Assembly: GCF_947077775.1 (NCBI RefSeq)
Contig: NZ_CAMTTE010000001.1
Span: 372,001-436,000, forward strand
Source of the DNA: Salinibacter pepae
GTDB lineage: Bacteria; Bacteroidota; Rhodothermia; Rhodothermales; Salinibacteraceae
Length of the DNA: 64,000 nucleotides
Reading direction: 5' to 3'
Within the stretch, counting starts at the first letter, position 1. Each line of letters starts with the position of its first letter. A program made the translations under genes and the position numbers. Under the pieces are notes generated by a model, which saw nothing but the letters and a program-made list of their open reading frames with translations, was not told the origin of the DNA and made no database searches. Below, in pieces: positions 8,423 to 16,404 of this stretch.

Positions 8423-10372
8423 TCAGAGCCAGTTTTCTGCCCGCTCCGTGAGGCGCACCGATCCGTCAAGGGGATCCCCCACGGCCAGGTAGTCCTCCTC
8501 GACGAGCCACTCCACGAGCTCGTCGATGCGCCGGGGCGGCACCGGCGGGTCGTCGAACCACTCCTCGCGCGGGGTCGACGCGGCCACCTGCTCCAGGATG
8601 CGGCGAAGGACCGGCTCGTCATCGGGGGTAATGGCCGCGGGCTGATGCCGGCCGAGACACACGTCGCACGCGTCACACTGCTCGTCGGCCTCCTCCCCGA
8701 AGTAGGTGAGCAGGGCCCACCGCCGACACGCTACCGACCGCGTGTACCGGAGCATGTATTGGAGCCGCGTTTCGGCCCGCCGCCGGGCACTCTGGACGGC
8801 CTGGTCGTCCACGGGCAATTTCGAGGCGCGGGGGTGGGCGAGCTCCACCTGAAGGGCCGCCCCCGGCGGTTTCCAACGGAGCACCCCCTGCTCCTCCAGG
8901 TAGCGCAGCCCGGCACGGAGGCGGTCTCGGGACAGGTCTGCCCGGCGCCCGACGGCCCGCAGGTCGAGGGGCCACCACCCCCGAAACGCGTCGGCGTGGA
9001 CGGCCCGCAATAGGGTCCGCACAAACGCGGCCAGCGCCCGGTTGCCTGCCGTGTCGGCGTATTCGCGAACCTCTCGGGCCGACGCCGAGAACCGCAGGAG
9101 GCCGAAATGCTTGCGGCGCGGCAGAACCGTCCACGCCCCCTGCCGGTCGATCAGGTCGACGGCGGTTCGCACCTTCGTCCGCGAAAAGCCGGTCGTTTTC
9201 AGGACAGCGTCGAGACGGACGGCGAGCGGCCCGTCCGGCTCGCTCCCCACCGGGATCTGTCCCACGCTGCAGACCGCGTCGTAGACCGCCCGCACCTCTT
9301 CGGCCGTAGGGTGTGAGGATTCGATCAGGGCCGCCTGCGTGTCGGCGTCGGTGGGCTGGTACAAGAGCACCGCGTGGGCCCGCTTTCCGTCACGCCCGGC
9401 CCGGCCCGCCTCCTGGTAGTAGCTCTCCAGCGACGATGGGGGGGCCATGTGCACCACGAAGCGCACGTCGGGCTTGTCGATGCCCATCCCAAAGGCGTTG
9501 GTCGCCACCATGACCCGCAGGTCGTCGTCGACCCAGGCCTGCTGGCGGTGCTCGCGGGCCTCAGCATCCAGGCCGCCGTGGTACGCCGCCACGGAAACGC
9601 CGTGCGCGTCGAGCCGCTTTCGCCACCGGGCCGCGTCCCGGCGCGTGGGGACGTAGACGATGCCCGTCCCCGGCACCGCGTCGACGACCGCACGGAGGCG
9701 CTCCCACTTCTTGTCGGTGCGGAAGACGGACCACGTGATGTTGGGGCGGTCAAACCCCCGCACCACCTCGACGGCGTCCGGCAGCTCCAACAGATCGAGA
9801 ATGTCTTGACGCACCGCCGGGGTGGCCGTGGCGGTGAGGGCCACGGTGGGGGGCGTTCCCAGTTGCGCCCGGGCGTCGGGGATCTGGAGATAGTCGGGCC
9901 GGAAGTGATGGCCCCATTCGCTCGCGCAGTGGGCCTCGTCAACCGCCATCAGCGACACGTCCAGGCGCTCCGCCCGGGCCTGAAAAACCTCCGTCGCGAA
10001 GCGCTCGGGGGCCATGTAGACAAGATCGTACTGCCCGTGCTCCGCATTCGTCCAGCGCTGCTCCACCTCGTAGCCGGGCAGGGTGCTGTTGATGAACGTG
10101 GCGGCGATGCCCTGGGCCTGAAGCGCCCCCACCTGGTCCTGCATCAGCGCGATGAGCGGCGAGACGACCAGTACGAACCCATCGCCAAGCACGGCGGGGA
10201 GCTGGTAGCACAGCGACTTCCCGCCCCCCGTCGGCATCACGCCCAGTACGTTGCGGCCTTCCAGGAGCGGCTCCAGCACCGCCCTCTGGCCGGGCCGGAA
10301 CGACTCGTGCCCCCACCCGCGCTGCATCGCACGGCGCGCCTCCTCAACCGAATGCGACGTCAGGTCGGCCAT
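8423..10372 (-). CDS. recQ: RecQ-family ATP-dependent DNA helicase
   Basis: Superfamily 2 3'-5' DNA helicase of 649 aa. Motif I is MPTGGGKSLCYQLPA, motif II is the DEAH box in AVDEAHCASEWGHHFRPDY (RecQ signature), and motif VI is QEAGRAGRDG. A zinc-binding segment with CRRWALLTYFGE and CDACDVC lies near the C-terminus. Between helicase core and zinc module is a long winged-helix-like stretch, and I see no clear HRDC domain, so the domain order differs from E. coli RecQ. Two TTG codons precede the ATG at 10372; the ATG is preferred. It is divergent from the glycosyltransferase gene, with a shared 111-bp promoter region. Confidence 0.9.
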   Translation of the reverse strand: MADLTSHSVEEARRAMQRGWGHESFRPGQRAVLEPLLEGRNVLGVMPTGGGKSLCYQLPAVLGDGFVLVVSPLIALMQDQVGALQAQGIAATFINSTLPGYEVEQRWTNAEHGQYDLVYMAPERFATEVFQARAERLDVSLMAVDEAHCASEWGHHFRPDYLQIPDARAQLGTPPTVALTATATPAVRQDILDLLELPDAVEVVRGFDRPNITWSVFRTDKKWERLRAVVDAVPGTGIVYVPTRRDAARWRKRLDAHGVSVAAYHGGLDAEAREHRQQAWVDDDLRVMVATNAFGMGIDKPDVRFVVHMAPPSSLESYYQEAGRAGRDGKRAHAVLLYQPTDADTQAALIESSHPTAEEVRAVYDAVCSVGQIPVGSEPDGPLAVRLDAVLKTTGFSRTKVRTAVDLIDRQGAWTVLPRRKHFGLLRFSASAREVREYADTAGNRALAAFVRTLLRAVHADAFRGWWPLDLRAVGRRADLSRDRLRAGLRYLEEQGVLRWKPPGAALQVELAHPRASKLPVDDQAVQSARRRAETRLQYMLRYTRSVACRRWALLTYFGEEADEQCDACDVCLGRHQPAAITPDDEPVLRRILEQVAASTPREEWFDDPPVPPRRIDELVEWLVEEDYLAVGDPLDGSVRLTERAENWL

Positions 10373-10418
10373 CAACAAGGGGGGCTCAAGTCGAATTCCA
10401 TTTTCCGCGATCAGCTAT

Positions 10419-10426
10419 TATGTTTG
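10419..10426 (+). promoter_or_regulatory. Possible Bacteroidetes-type -7 element
   Basis: The AT-rich middle of the divergent spacer contains TATGTTTG, which fits the TAnnTTTG -7 consensus known for Bacteroidetes primary sigma factors. It lies about 58 bp before the glycosyltransferase start. No clear TTTG -33 element is placed correctly, so this is tentative. The overlapping TATTAT could instead be a weak sigma70 -10. Confidence 0.3.
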
Positions 10427-10483
10427 CCCGCGCACAGCGTTCGTTCTCTTCCCCACGCGGTTCGGCCGCAGGCCGGTTCTCTC

Positions 10484-11527
10484 ATGTCCGCCCCGCCGGT
10501 GTCCATCATCATCGTCACCTGGAACGCGAAGGAGCTGGTGCAGACGTGTCTCCCCTCCGTGGTGGCCACCGACTACCCGAACTTCGAGATTATCCTGGCC
10601 GACAATGCCTCCACGGACGGCACCGCGGCCTGGGTCGCCCGCGAACATCCGGAGGTGAAAATCGTCCGCCACCCCGGCAACTGGCTCTTCTGCCGCGGCA
10701 ACAACGCCGCCCTGCCCCACGCCTCCGGCCGGTTTGTGGTGCTGCTGAACAATGACGTCGAGGTCCCCCCCGGCTGGCTGCACCCGCTCGTGGAAGCGGC
10801 CGCCGGGCGGCCCGATGTCGCCGCCGTGCAGCCCAAGCTGCTTCAGTACGACGACCGCGGCCGGTTCGAGTACGCCGGCGGCGCCGGCGGCTTCCTGGAC
10901 CGCGCGGGCTACCCCTTCACCCGGGGGCGCCTCTTCGAGACCATGGAACGCGACCGGGGGCAGTACGACGATCCGCGCGACGTCTTCTGGGCCACCGGGG
11001 CGGCCCTCCTCCTCCGGCGCTCGGCCCTGGACGAGGTTGGCCCCCTCGACGAGCGGTTCGAGATGCACATGGAGGAGATCGACCTCTGCTGGCGGCTCTG
11101 GCGCCACGGCTACCGGGTCCGCGTGGCCCCGGAGAGCACGGTGTACCACATCGGGGGCGCGTCGCTTCCGCAGTCGTCCCCCCGGAAGACCTACTACAAC
11201 TACCGAAACAGCCTGCTCATGCTCTACAAGAACCTCCCGCCGTCGTCCTGGCGCCAGACCCTGCCGCTCCGGCTGGCCTGTGACGTAGCGGCCCTCGGGC
11301 GCGTGCTCGCACAGGGACGAGGGCGGGAGGCCACGGCCATCCTCCGGGCCTACCGGGACGCCTTCCGCATGCGCCGGCACTGCCACGACACGCGGCCCGC
11401 CCCCGCCGACCCGGTGGTGGTGCCGTTCTACCGCGGCCTCGTGCCCGTCGACTATTTTCTCCGCGGCCGCCGCACCTTCGCTGACCTCCCGCGGTCACGC
11501 TTCGTCCTCCCGGACGACCGCCCCTGA
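10484..11527 (+). CDS. Family 2 glycosyltransferase
   Basis: GT-A fold glycosyltransferase of 347 aa, probably acting on a polysaccharide or lipid-linked glycan at the cytoplasmic face of the membrane. The N-terminal VSIIIVTWNAKELVQ, then DNASTDGT and the metal-binding LNNDVEVPPGW are standard GT2 motifs, with MEEIDLCWRLWRHGYRV later, as in rhamnosyltransferase-like members. No transmembrane segment is obvious. The ATG at 10484 places the first beta strand at the start. The donor sugar cannot be told from sequence. The last 33 bp overlap the convergent EamA gene. Confidence 0.88.
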   Translation: MSAPPVSIIIVTWNAKELVQTCLPSVVATDYPNFEIILADNASTDGTAAWVAREHPEVKIVRHPGNWLFCRGNNAALPHASGRFVVLLNNDVEVPPGWLHPLVEAAAGRPDVAAVQPKLLQYDDRGRFEYAGGAGGFLDRAGYPFTRGRLFETMERDRGQYDDPRDVFWATGAALLLRRSALDEVGPLDERFEMHMEEIDLCWRLWRHGYRVRVAPESTVYHIGGASLPQSSPRKTYYNYRNSLLMLYKNLPPSSWRQTLPLRLACDVAALGRVLAQGRGREATAILRAYRDAFRMRRHCHDTRPAPADPVVVPFYRGLVPVDYFLRGRRTFADLPRSRFVLPDDRP

Positions 11528-12439
11528 GGGGGCCGGGTCGGCGGCCCCCTCGGGCCGCGCCTCGCGCCGCCAGACGACGGCCGCCACCGCGGCCAGGACC
11601 ACCACCATCCCCACGATGGAGGCGGGCGGCGGCACCTCTCCGAACAGGCCGTACGCGAGGAGCGACGCCCCCACCGGCTCCAGGAGCGCCAGCATGCCCA
11701 CGAGGGCGGCCGGCACGCGCTGAAGGGCGTAATTGAAGGACCCGTGCCCCAGCACCTGCGGCCCCAGGGCAAGCCCGACACAAACCGCGTAGAAGGACCA
11801 GGAGTAGCCCGTTAGCGGAACGCCCCGCAGGACGGCGGCCGCCAGGGCCGTCAGCGCCGCCACCGCGTAGAGGGGCGTCACGTACGCCAGCCAGGACACC
11901 TTCTGCCGGACGACCCGCCCAATGAGCAGGTACACGCTCACCAGAAGCGCCCCGCTCAACGCCAGCGCGTTCCCCAGGAGCGCCCCCTGGCCCAGGGCCA
12001 CCGTCCCCGCGTCGGCCCACCCGATCAGCCCCGCCCCTCCGACCGCAACCCCAATGGCAAGGACGGTTCCGCGGCGCAGTCGCTCCCCCAGAACCAGGTA
12101 GCCCAGGGCGGCCAGGATGACCGGGCTCGTCGTCACCAGCACCGACGCGCTGGCCACCGTCGTGTGGTACAGCGACTCAATCCACGCAATGAAGTGCAGC
12201 CCCAGAAAGACGCCGGCCGCGCCCGTCAGCATGACGTCTCGACGCGTCAACCGCCGGAGCTCCGGTGCGGTGCGGGCCGCCGCGACCGGAATCAGCACGG
12301 CCGCCGCCGTCACGGTCCGCCACACCGCAATCGCGAGGCCCGGCACGTCCCCCGCCCAGCGCACCAGAATGGGCGCAAAGGCGAAGCTGAGGACGCCGAG
12401 GCTCAGGACGACGTAGATCCGGCGGGGCCAATCGGACAT
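11495..12439 (-). CDS. EamA/DMT-family membrane transporter
   Basis: Integral membrane protein of 314 aa with about ten predicted hydrophobic helices in two EamA repeats. The first repeat opens with LSFAFAPILVRWAG and the second ends in the typical LEPVGASLLAYGLFGEVPP segment. DMT-family exporters move amino acids, drugs or other small metabolites; the substrate cannot be predicted. The C-terminal tail is cytoplasmic and rich in Arg and Glu. It follows the DUF4293-like gene by 24 bp on the same strand and could be co-transcribed with it. Its 3' end overlaps the glycosyltransferase tail-to-tail. Confidence 0.88.
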   Translation of the reverse strand: MSDWPRRIYVVLSLGVLSFAFAPILVRWAGDVPGLAIAVWRTVTAAAVLIPVAAARTAPELRRLTRRDVMLTGAAGVFLGLHFIAWIESLYHTTVASASVLVTTSPVILAALGYLVLGERLRRGTVLAIGVAVGGAGLIGWADAGTVALGQGALLGNALALSGALLVSVYLLIGRVVRQKVSWLAYVTPLYAVAALTALAAAVLRGVPLTGYSWSFYAVCVGLALGPQVLGHGSFNYALQRVPAALVGMLALLEPVGASLLAYGLFGEVPPPASIVGMVVVLAAVAAVVWRREARPEGAADPAPSGAVVREDEA

Positions 12440-12463
12440 GGGAGAAGCGGGCCAGTGCCGTGG

Positions 12464-12889
12464 CTACCGGATCCGGTCCATCGACTCCACGAGCTCAATG
12501 TCGCTTTCGATGCCCCGGCGCGCCAGCCGAAACAGGACGTATGCAACGATGGGGAGCAGCAGCGCGATCGTGCGGCCCCACAAAATGCCCGTCGGATCGG
12601 TGAAGGTGAGGGTGCCGGTCGCATACAGCCCGCCATACATCACCCCCGCGAGCACGAGGGTGAGCACCTGAAGCCCGTACACGACCGTTCGCTGCGTCTT
12701 GCGCCGCTCGTAGAGAAAAATGGCGCCGAGTGCGGTGGCGGCGGTCCCCACGACGAGCCCGGCGACCGACGGGACGAACCAGGCGTACCGCTGCGCGGCG
12801 GGGTCGCTCCAGGGGACCTCGAAGAGACCCGTGGCCGCCAGTGCCAGGGCACCGAGGAGCAGGTAGACGGTTTGGATGCGTTGGATCAT
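12464..12889 (-). CDS. DUF4293-like four-helix membrane protein
   Basis: Membrane protein of 141 aa with four hydrophobic segments. Its start, MIQRIQTVYLLLGALA, is characteristic of DUF4293 proteins of Bacteroidetes relatives. The function of that family is unknown. The ATG at 12889 gives this canonical start; a GTG six codons upstream is possible but would only add PDLTA. The charged tail RRGIESDIELVESMDRIR is cytoplasmic. It lies 22 bp downstream of the isocitrate dehydrogenase gene and just upstream of the EamA gene, so the three minus-strand genes may form one transcript. Confidence 0.8.
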   Translation of the reverse strand: MIQRIQTVYLLLGALALAATGLFEVPWSDPAAQRYAWFVPSVAGLVVGTAATALGAIFLYERRKTQRTVVYGLQVLTLVLAGVMYGGLYATGTLTFTDPTGILWGRTIALLLPIVAYVLFRLARRGIESDIELVESMDRIR

Positions 12890-12911
12890 GGCGGTCAGGT
12901 CGGGCAATCAG

Positions 12912-13934
12912 TTACGCGTCAACGTTGCTCGCCACTCGGTCCGAGAGGGCGTCGGCGAACTCGGACGTCGAGGCGTCCCCGCCCACGTCCTGCGTCAGCG
13001 TGTCGCCGTCCCGGTACATGGCAAAGAGGGACTGTTCGATCGCCGCGGCCGCCTGGTCCTCGCCAATGTGTTGGAGCATCATCGCGGCCGTCCGGGTCAT
13101 CGCCGTGGGGTTCGCCACGTTCTGGCCCGCAATGTCCGGCGCGCTGCCGTGGACCGCCTCAAAGACCGCCAGCTCGTCCCCGATGTTGGCCCCGGGCGTC
13201 ACCCCCAGCCCCCCGACGAGCCCGGCCGTCAAGTCACTTAGGATGTCGCCGAAGAGGTTCGTCGACACGATGCAGTCGTAGTTCTCCGGGTTGGTGACGA
13301 GCTGCATGCACAGATTGTCGATGATGCTGTCCTCAAACTCGATGTCCGGATACTCCGCCGCCAAATCGCGACCGATGTCCAGGAAGAGCCCCGACGTTTT
13401 CTTGAGAATATTGGCCTTGTGGGCGAGCGTGACGTGCTCGCGGCCGTGGGCCTGCGCGTACTCGAAGCAGAAGCGGATGATGCGCTCGGCCCCCTGCTTG
13501 GTCACCCGGGCAATCGAGTCCGCAATGTCGAGCCGTTCATCGTAGTACTCGATGCCGGAGTAGAGCCCCTCCGTATTTTCGCGGAAGATGATCAGGTCGA
13601 CGTCGTCGAAGGGCGTGTCCAGCCCCTCCAGGCTCGTGGCGGGCCGGACGTTTGAGTACAGGTCCAGGCGCTGACGGAGCTGCACGTTGACACTCGTAAA
13701 CCCTTGTCCCACCGGTGTCGTCACGGGGCCCTTGAGGGCCGTCCCGCGTTCTTGGATGGAGTCGACAATGTCGGGCGGCAACGCGGGGCGCCCTCGTTCG
13801 ACCGCATTCGCTCCAATCACGCGGTGCCGGTCCCAGTCGATGTCTACGCCGGCGGCCTCAATGACTTGGAGGGTCGCCTCGGTAACTTCGGGGCCGATGC
13901 CGTCGCCGGGAAGCAGGGTGAGTTGATGGGCCAT
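12912..13934 (-). CDS. icd: NAD-type isocitrate dehydrogenase (isocitrate/isopropylmalate dehydrogenase family)
   Basis: Beta-decarboxylating dehydrogenase of 340 aa. LPGDGIGPEV opens the protein. The substrate loop TSVNVQLRQRLDLYSNVRP has the Ser and Asn that bind isocitrate, and RENTEGLYSGIEY matches mitochondrial-type NAD-isocitrate dehydrogenases rather than isopropylmalate dehydrogenase (which has an REL-type loop). Near the C-terminus APDIAGQN carries Asp where NADP enzymes have Lys-Tyr, pointing to NAD. The likely role is the TCA cycle step from isocitrate to 2-oxoglutarate. Homoisocitrate or tartrate dehydrogenase is less likely. The upstream terminator separates it from the exbD operon. 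Confidence 0.85.
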   Translation of the reverse strand: MAHQLTLLPGDGIGPEVTEATLQVIEAAGVDIDWDRHRVIGANAVERGRPALPPDIVDSIQERGTALKGPVTTPVGQGFTSVNVQLRQRLDLYSNVRPATSLEGLDTPFDDVDLIIFRENTEGLYSGIEYYDERLDIADSIARVTKQGAERIIRFCFEYAQAHGREHVTLAHKANILKKTSGLFLDIGRDLAAEYPDIEFEDSIIDNLCMQLVTNPENYDCIVSTNLFGDILSDLTAGLVGGLGVTPGANIGDELAVFEAVHGSAPDIAGQNVANPTAMTRTAAMMLQHIGEDQAAAAIEQSLFAMYRDGDTLTQDVGGDASTSEFADALSDRVASNVDA

Positions 13935-14035
13935 AGATGGGGATGTGGTTCGGAATCAGTGAGAAAAGCGGAACTGCAATGTGCCGGCCCGCCGGTCCTC
14001 AACGCAGGGCCGCGAAAGACACGCCGGGCCAAACA

Positions 14036-14065
14036 AAAAAGCCCTGCCGGGAAGCAGAGCTTTTT
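14036..14065 (-). terminator. Rho-independent terminator of the exb operon
   Basis: Read on the minus strand, a stem AAAAAGCTCTGC pairs with GCAGGGCTTTTT around a six-base loop, followed by a run of six T. One position is a G-U/mismatch. It lies about 20 bp after the second exbD stop and 100 bp before the isocitrate dehydrogenase start. The A-run on the other side lets it work in both directions. Confidence 0.75.
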
Positions 14066-14084
14066 GGGGCGAGGGCGCGACTCA

Positions 14085-14546
14085 TCAGGACGGAGGAGGG
14101 CCCTCGCGGTTGGACGAGTAGTTGATGCGGAGCGCGTTCGCCTCTCGGAGCTCCTGCTGCACCTCGTTGACGATCTGCATCTCGGACTCCTGGTCCACCT
14201 TGAGGGACACAATCAGCTGCGGCTGTTCCTGCAACTTGTTGTACATGATCTGGCGGATGGTGCGTCGGTTTTCGATCAAGGCGTCATCGATCTGGATTGC
14301 GGTGTCGCCCTGGTTCTCGCCCCGCTTGAGAGGGCCAATGTGCACCTTCGAGATGAGCCGCTTCTGGTCGATTTTCGTCAAGGCCTCCGCCTGTGGAAGC
14401 TGGGTTCGGACCTTGATGTCCGTCTCTCGGAGCACCGTCGCCACCATGAAGAAGATCAGCAGCATGAAGACGATGTCCGGGAGCGAAGCGGTCGTAAACT
14501 CCGGCTCCGTGCTCGAGCTTCCCCGTTGAAACTTCTGCGACGCCAT
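14085..14546 (-). CDS. exbD: ExbD/TolR-type biopolymer transport protein (second copy)
   Basis: Single-pass membrane protein of 153 aa with a short cytoplasmic N-terminus, one transmembrane helix (residues about 20-40) and a periplasmic domain. The helix LPDIVFMLLIFFMVATVL carries the conserved Asp that takes part in proton-driven ExbB/ExbD motors. It is the last gene of an operon with ExbB, a small membrane protein and another ExbD. No TonB gene is adjacent. Two different ExbD proteins could form a heteromeric stator rod or serve different partners; that is inference. Confidence 0.9.
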   Translation of the reverse strand: MASQKFQRGSSSTEPEFTTASLPDIVFMLLIFFMVATVLRETDIKVRTQLPQAEALTKIDQKRLISKVHIGPLKRGENQGDTAIQIDDALIENRRTIRQIMYNKLQEQPQLIVSLKVDQESEMQIVNEVQQELREANALRINYSSNREGPPPS

Positions 14547-14610
14547 GAGAAGGAGGTATCAGTAAACAAAAACGGATTGGTCGGACGCTCCTGTGCGGCA
14601 GGCGAGTCCC

Positions 14611-15219
14611 CTACTCGCCGGTGTCGGGCTCGGCAATTGAGATCTGAGCGCCGAAGGTGTCCCGAATCTGGTTGTCCTCGTCCGGGCCGAGCTGGTTGTA
14701 GTACTCCCGGTAGCTCGAATAGGTCTGGTCGAGCCCCGCCGACCCGCCATCGGGGCCCGGAAGCCGGTTGGTCCGGGCAATCTGGTCCCAGATCTCGCGG
14801 TACGACATCCACACCTCGTCCAGGACCTCAATGTAGGTGTTGTAGGGCGTCGCGGCGTCGGTCTTGATGGAGATCACCGCGTCGTCCGGGCTGGCGGACA
14901 GGCTCGGGTCCTCTCCGTAGTTCAGCACGTGCTTCTTGACGCGGTCGCGGATCTCGGCCACGCGAGCCCGCTCCTCGTCGACCAGCACGTCTCCGGAGGC
15001 ATTCACCAGAACGTTCATGAGGTTTCGCTCCTTCACCGGGGGGGGCTCCTGCTCCGGCTTTAGCTTCGGCGGCAGGGTCATGCCGATTCCGGTGTCGACG
15101 TTAATGGTCGTGGTCACCAGGAAGAAAATGAGGAGCAGAAAGGCAATGTCCGCCATTCCCGCGGTCGGGATGGACGCTTCTTCTCGGTCGCTGCGCCGCT
15201 TCTCCAGCAGTCCAGGCAT
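14611..15219 (-). CDS. exbD: ExbD/TolR-type biopolymer transport protein (first copy)
   Basis: ExbD family protein of 202 aa, longer than usual (about 140). The transmembrane helix MADIAFLLLIFFLVTTTI has the conserved Asp. It is followed by a Pro-rich linker (LPPKLKPEQEPPPVKERN) and a periplasmic domain with LMNVLVNASGDVLVDEE. The extra C-terminal part, after about residue 140, is rich in Asp, Tyr and Gln and has no match I recognise. It lies 54 bp after the 93-residue membrane protein and 64 bp before the second exbD. Confidence 0.9.
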   Translation of the reverse strand: MPGLLEKRRSDREEASIPTAGMADIAFLLLIFFLVTTTINVDTGIGMTLPPKLKPEQEPPPVKERNLMNVLVNASGDVLVDEERARVAEIRDRVKKHVLNYGEDPSLSASPDDAVISIKTDAATPYNTYIEVLDEVWMSYREIWDQIARTNRLPGPDGGSAGLDQTYSSYREYYNQLGPDEDNQIRDTFGAQISIAEPDTGE

Positions 15220-15273
15220 AATTTTGAGATCACTACCGGTGGACAGTTCAGTGCGTTGTCGGGGGCCGGGCGG

Positions 15274-15555
15274 CTACATCATGAAAAGCTTGCGCAGGCC
15301 CGTTAACAAGAGGCTCAAGGCGGCCAGGCCAAACATGACGACGAGGGTGTATATGCCCGCCTGGACCCACGTTGCCATCGTGGCCCCGAGGACGGCAAGT
15401 AGCACCCCGGGGATGGCGATGATGGCGATGCTAAGGGGCTGCACCTTGCCGTACACGAGGCTGCGGAGGCCGAAGATGCCCATGCCCAACAGGCTGAGCC
15501 CGGCGAGGGCGATGGCGGCCCAGATGGCAATGGGGAGAATTGCATTTTGACTCAT
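15274..15555 (-). CDS. Small three-helix membrane protein in the exb operon
   Basis: Unrecognised 93-aa protein that is almost entirely hydrophobic: three predicted membrane helices (about residues 6-28, 38-60 and 67-88) and a short basic end, LRKLFMM. It sits between exbB and the first exbD, 102 bp after exbB, in the same direction. The position suggests an accessory subunit of the proton channel or of its envelope partner, but no motif supports a specific role. Confidence 0.7.
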   Translation of the reverse strand: MSQNAILPIAIWAAIALAGLSLLGMGIFGLRSLVYGKVQPLSIAIIAIPGVLLAVLGATMATWVQAGIYTLVVMFGLAALSLLLTGLRKLFMM

Positions 15556-15657
15556 AAAAGGACTGTCGGTCTGTCGTTGGAAAAAGAGAGAAGGGGGCCG
15601 GGGAACCAGGCCCCTGCGCCCGCCGGCTCGGGGGCACGCAGGGGGCCGTCCGCGCCG

Positions 15658-16404
15658 CTACTCTTCTCGTTCGCCAACGCTCTCCGGAATCGACTTCTCG
15701 GCCGTGGCGGATTCGCCCCGCTCCAGGGCCACGAGCGCGTCGACCAGCTCGATGGACGCATCCTCCATCTCGGCCACCAACCGGTCAATCTTCGACACGG
15801 CGTAGTTGTAAAAGAATTGAAGGATGACCGCCACGATAAGCCCAAAGGCGGTCGTCAGCAGGGCAATCTTAATGCCGCCGGCCACGAGCCGCGGGGAAAT
15901 GTCTCCGGCCTGCTCGATCGAGTCAAAGGCTTCGATCATGCCGATAACGGTTCCGAGGAAGCCGAGCATCGGGGCGACGCTAATGAAGAGCGAAAGCCAG
16001 ACGAGTCCCCGCTCGAGGAAGCTCATCTCGATGGAGCCGTAGGAGACGACCGCCTCTTCTACGGCGTCGATGCCTTCGTCGGCCCGGAGCAGCCCGGCCT
16101 GAAAGACGGACGCAACGGGGCCACGCGTGCTGGCGCACTCCTCCTCGGCTGCCGGGATCCCCCCCTCGTCGAGGGCCTCCTTCACACGCTGCAGAAACGC
16201 CTGCGTGTTGATGTCGGCCCGGTTCAGCGAAATGATGCGCTCAAACGAGATTGCAAGCCCAATGATGAGGCAAATGAGAACGGGCCACATCCACTCGCCC
16301 CCCTCGTTGAAGCGTTCTACGAGGGCATTGATGGCACCGCTTCCGCCGGACTGTTGGGGCAGCAGAAGCAGAAGGTGAACCGACAATTTATCCAGGATGA
16401 CCAT
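15658..16404 (-). CDS. exbB: ExbB/TolQ/MotA-type proton channel protein
   Basis: Membrane protein of 248 aa with three helices: one near residues 30-55 and two in the second half. The region LERGLVWLSLFISVAPMLGFLGTVIGMIEAFDSIE is the MotA/TolQ/ExbB signature, followed by IALLTTAFGLIVAV. With ExbD it forms a proton-motive-force motor that energises outer membrane processes such as TonB-dependent uptake. It is the first gene of the operon. The strong promoter at 16613-16641 lies about 210 bp upstream. Confidence 0.92.
   Translation of the reverse strand: MVILDKLSVHLLLLLPQQSGGSGAINALVERFNEGGEWMWPVLICLIIGLAISFERIISLNRADINTQAFLQRVKEALDEGGIPAAEEECASTRGPVASVFQAGLLRADEGIDAVEEAVVSYGSIEMSFLERGLVWLSLFISVAPMLGFLGTVIGMIEAFDSIEQAGDISPRLVAGGIKIALLTTAFGLIVAVILQFFYNYAVSKIDRLVAEMEDASIELVDALVALERGESATAEKSIPESVGEREE

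Noticed and set aside
12912-13934. 3-isopropylmalate dehydrogenase (leuB)
   Set aside because: RENTEGLYSGIEY and the SVN substrate loop fit isocitrate dehydrogenase; no leu genes are near.
14547-14565. Strong ribosome binding site for the second exbD
   Set aside because: The GGAGG there lies on the + strand; on the coding strand it reads CCTCC, so it is not a Shine-Dalgarno site.
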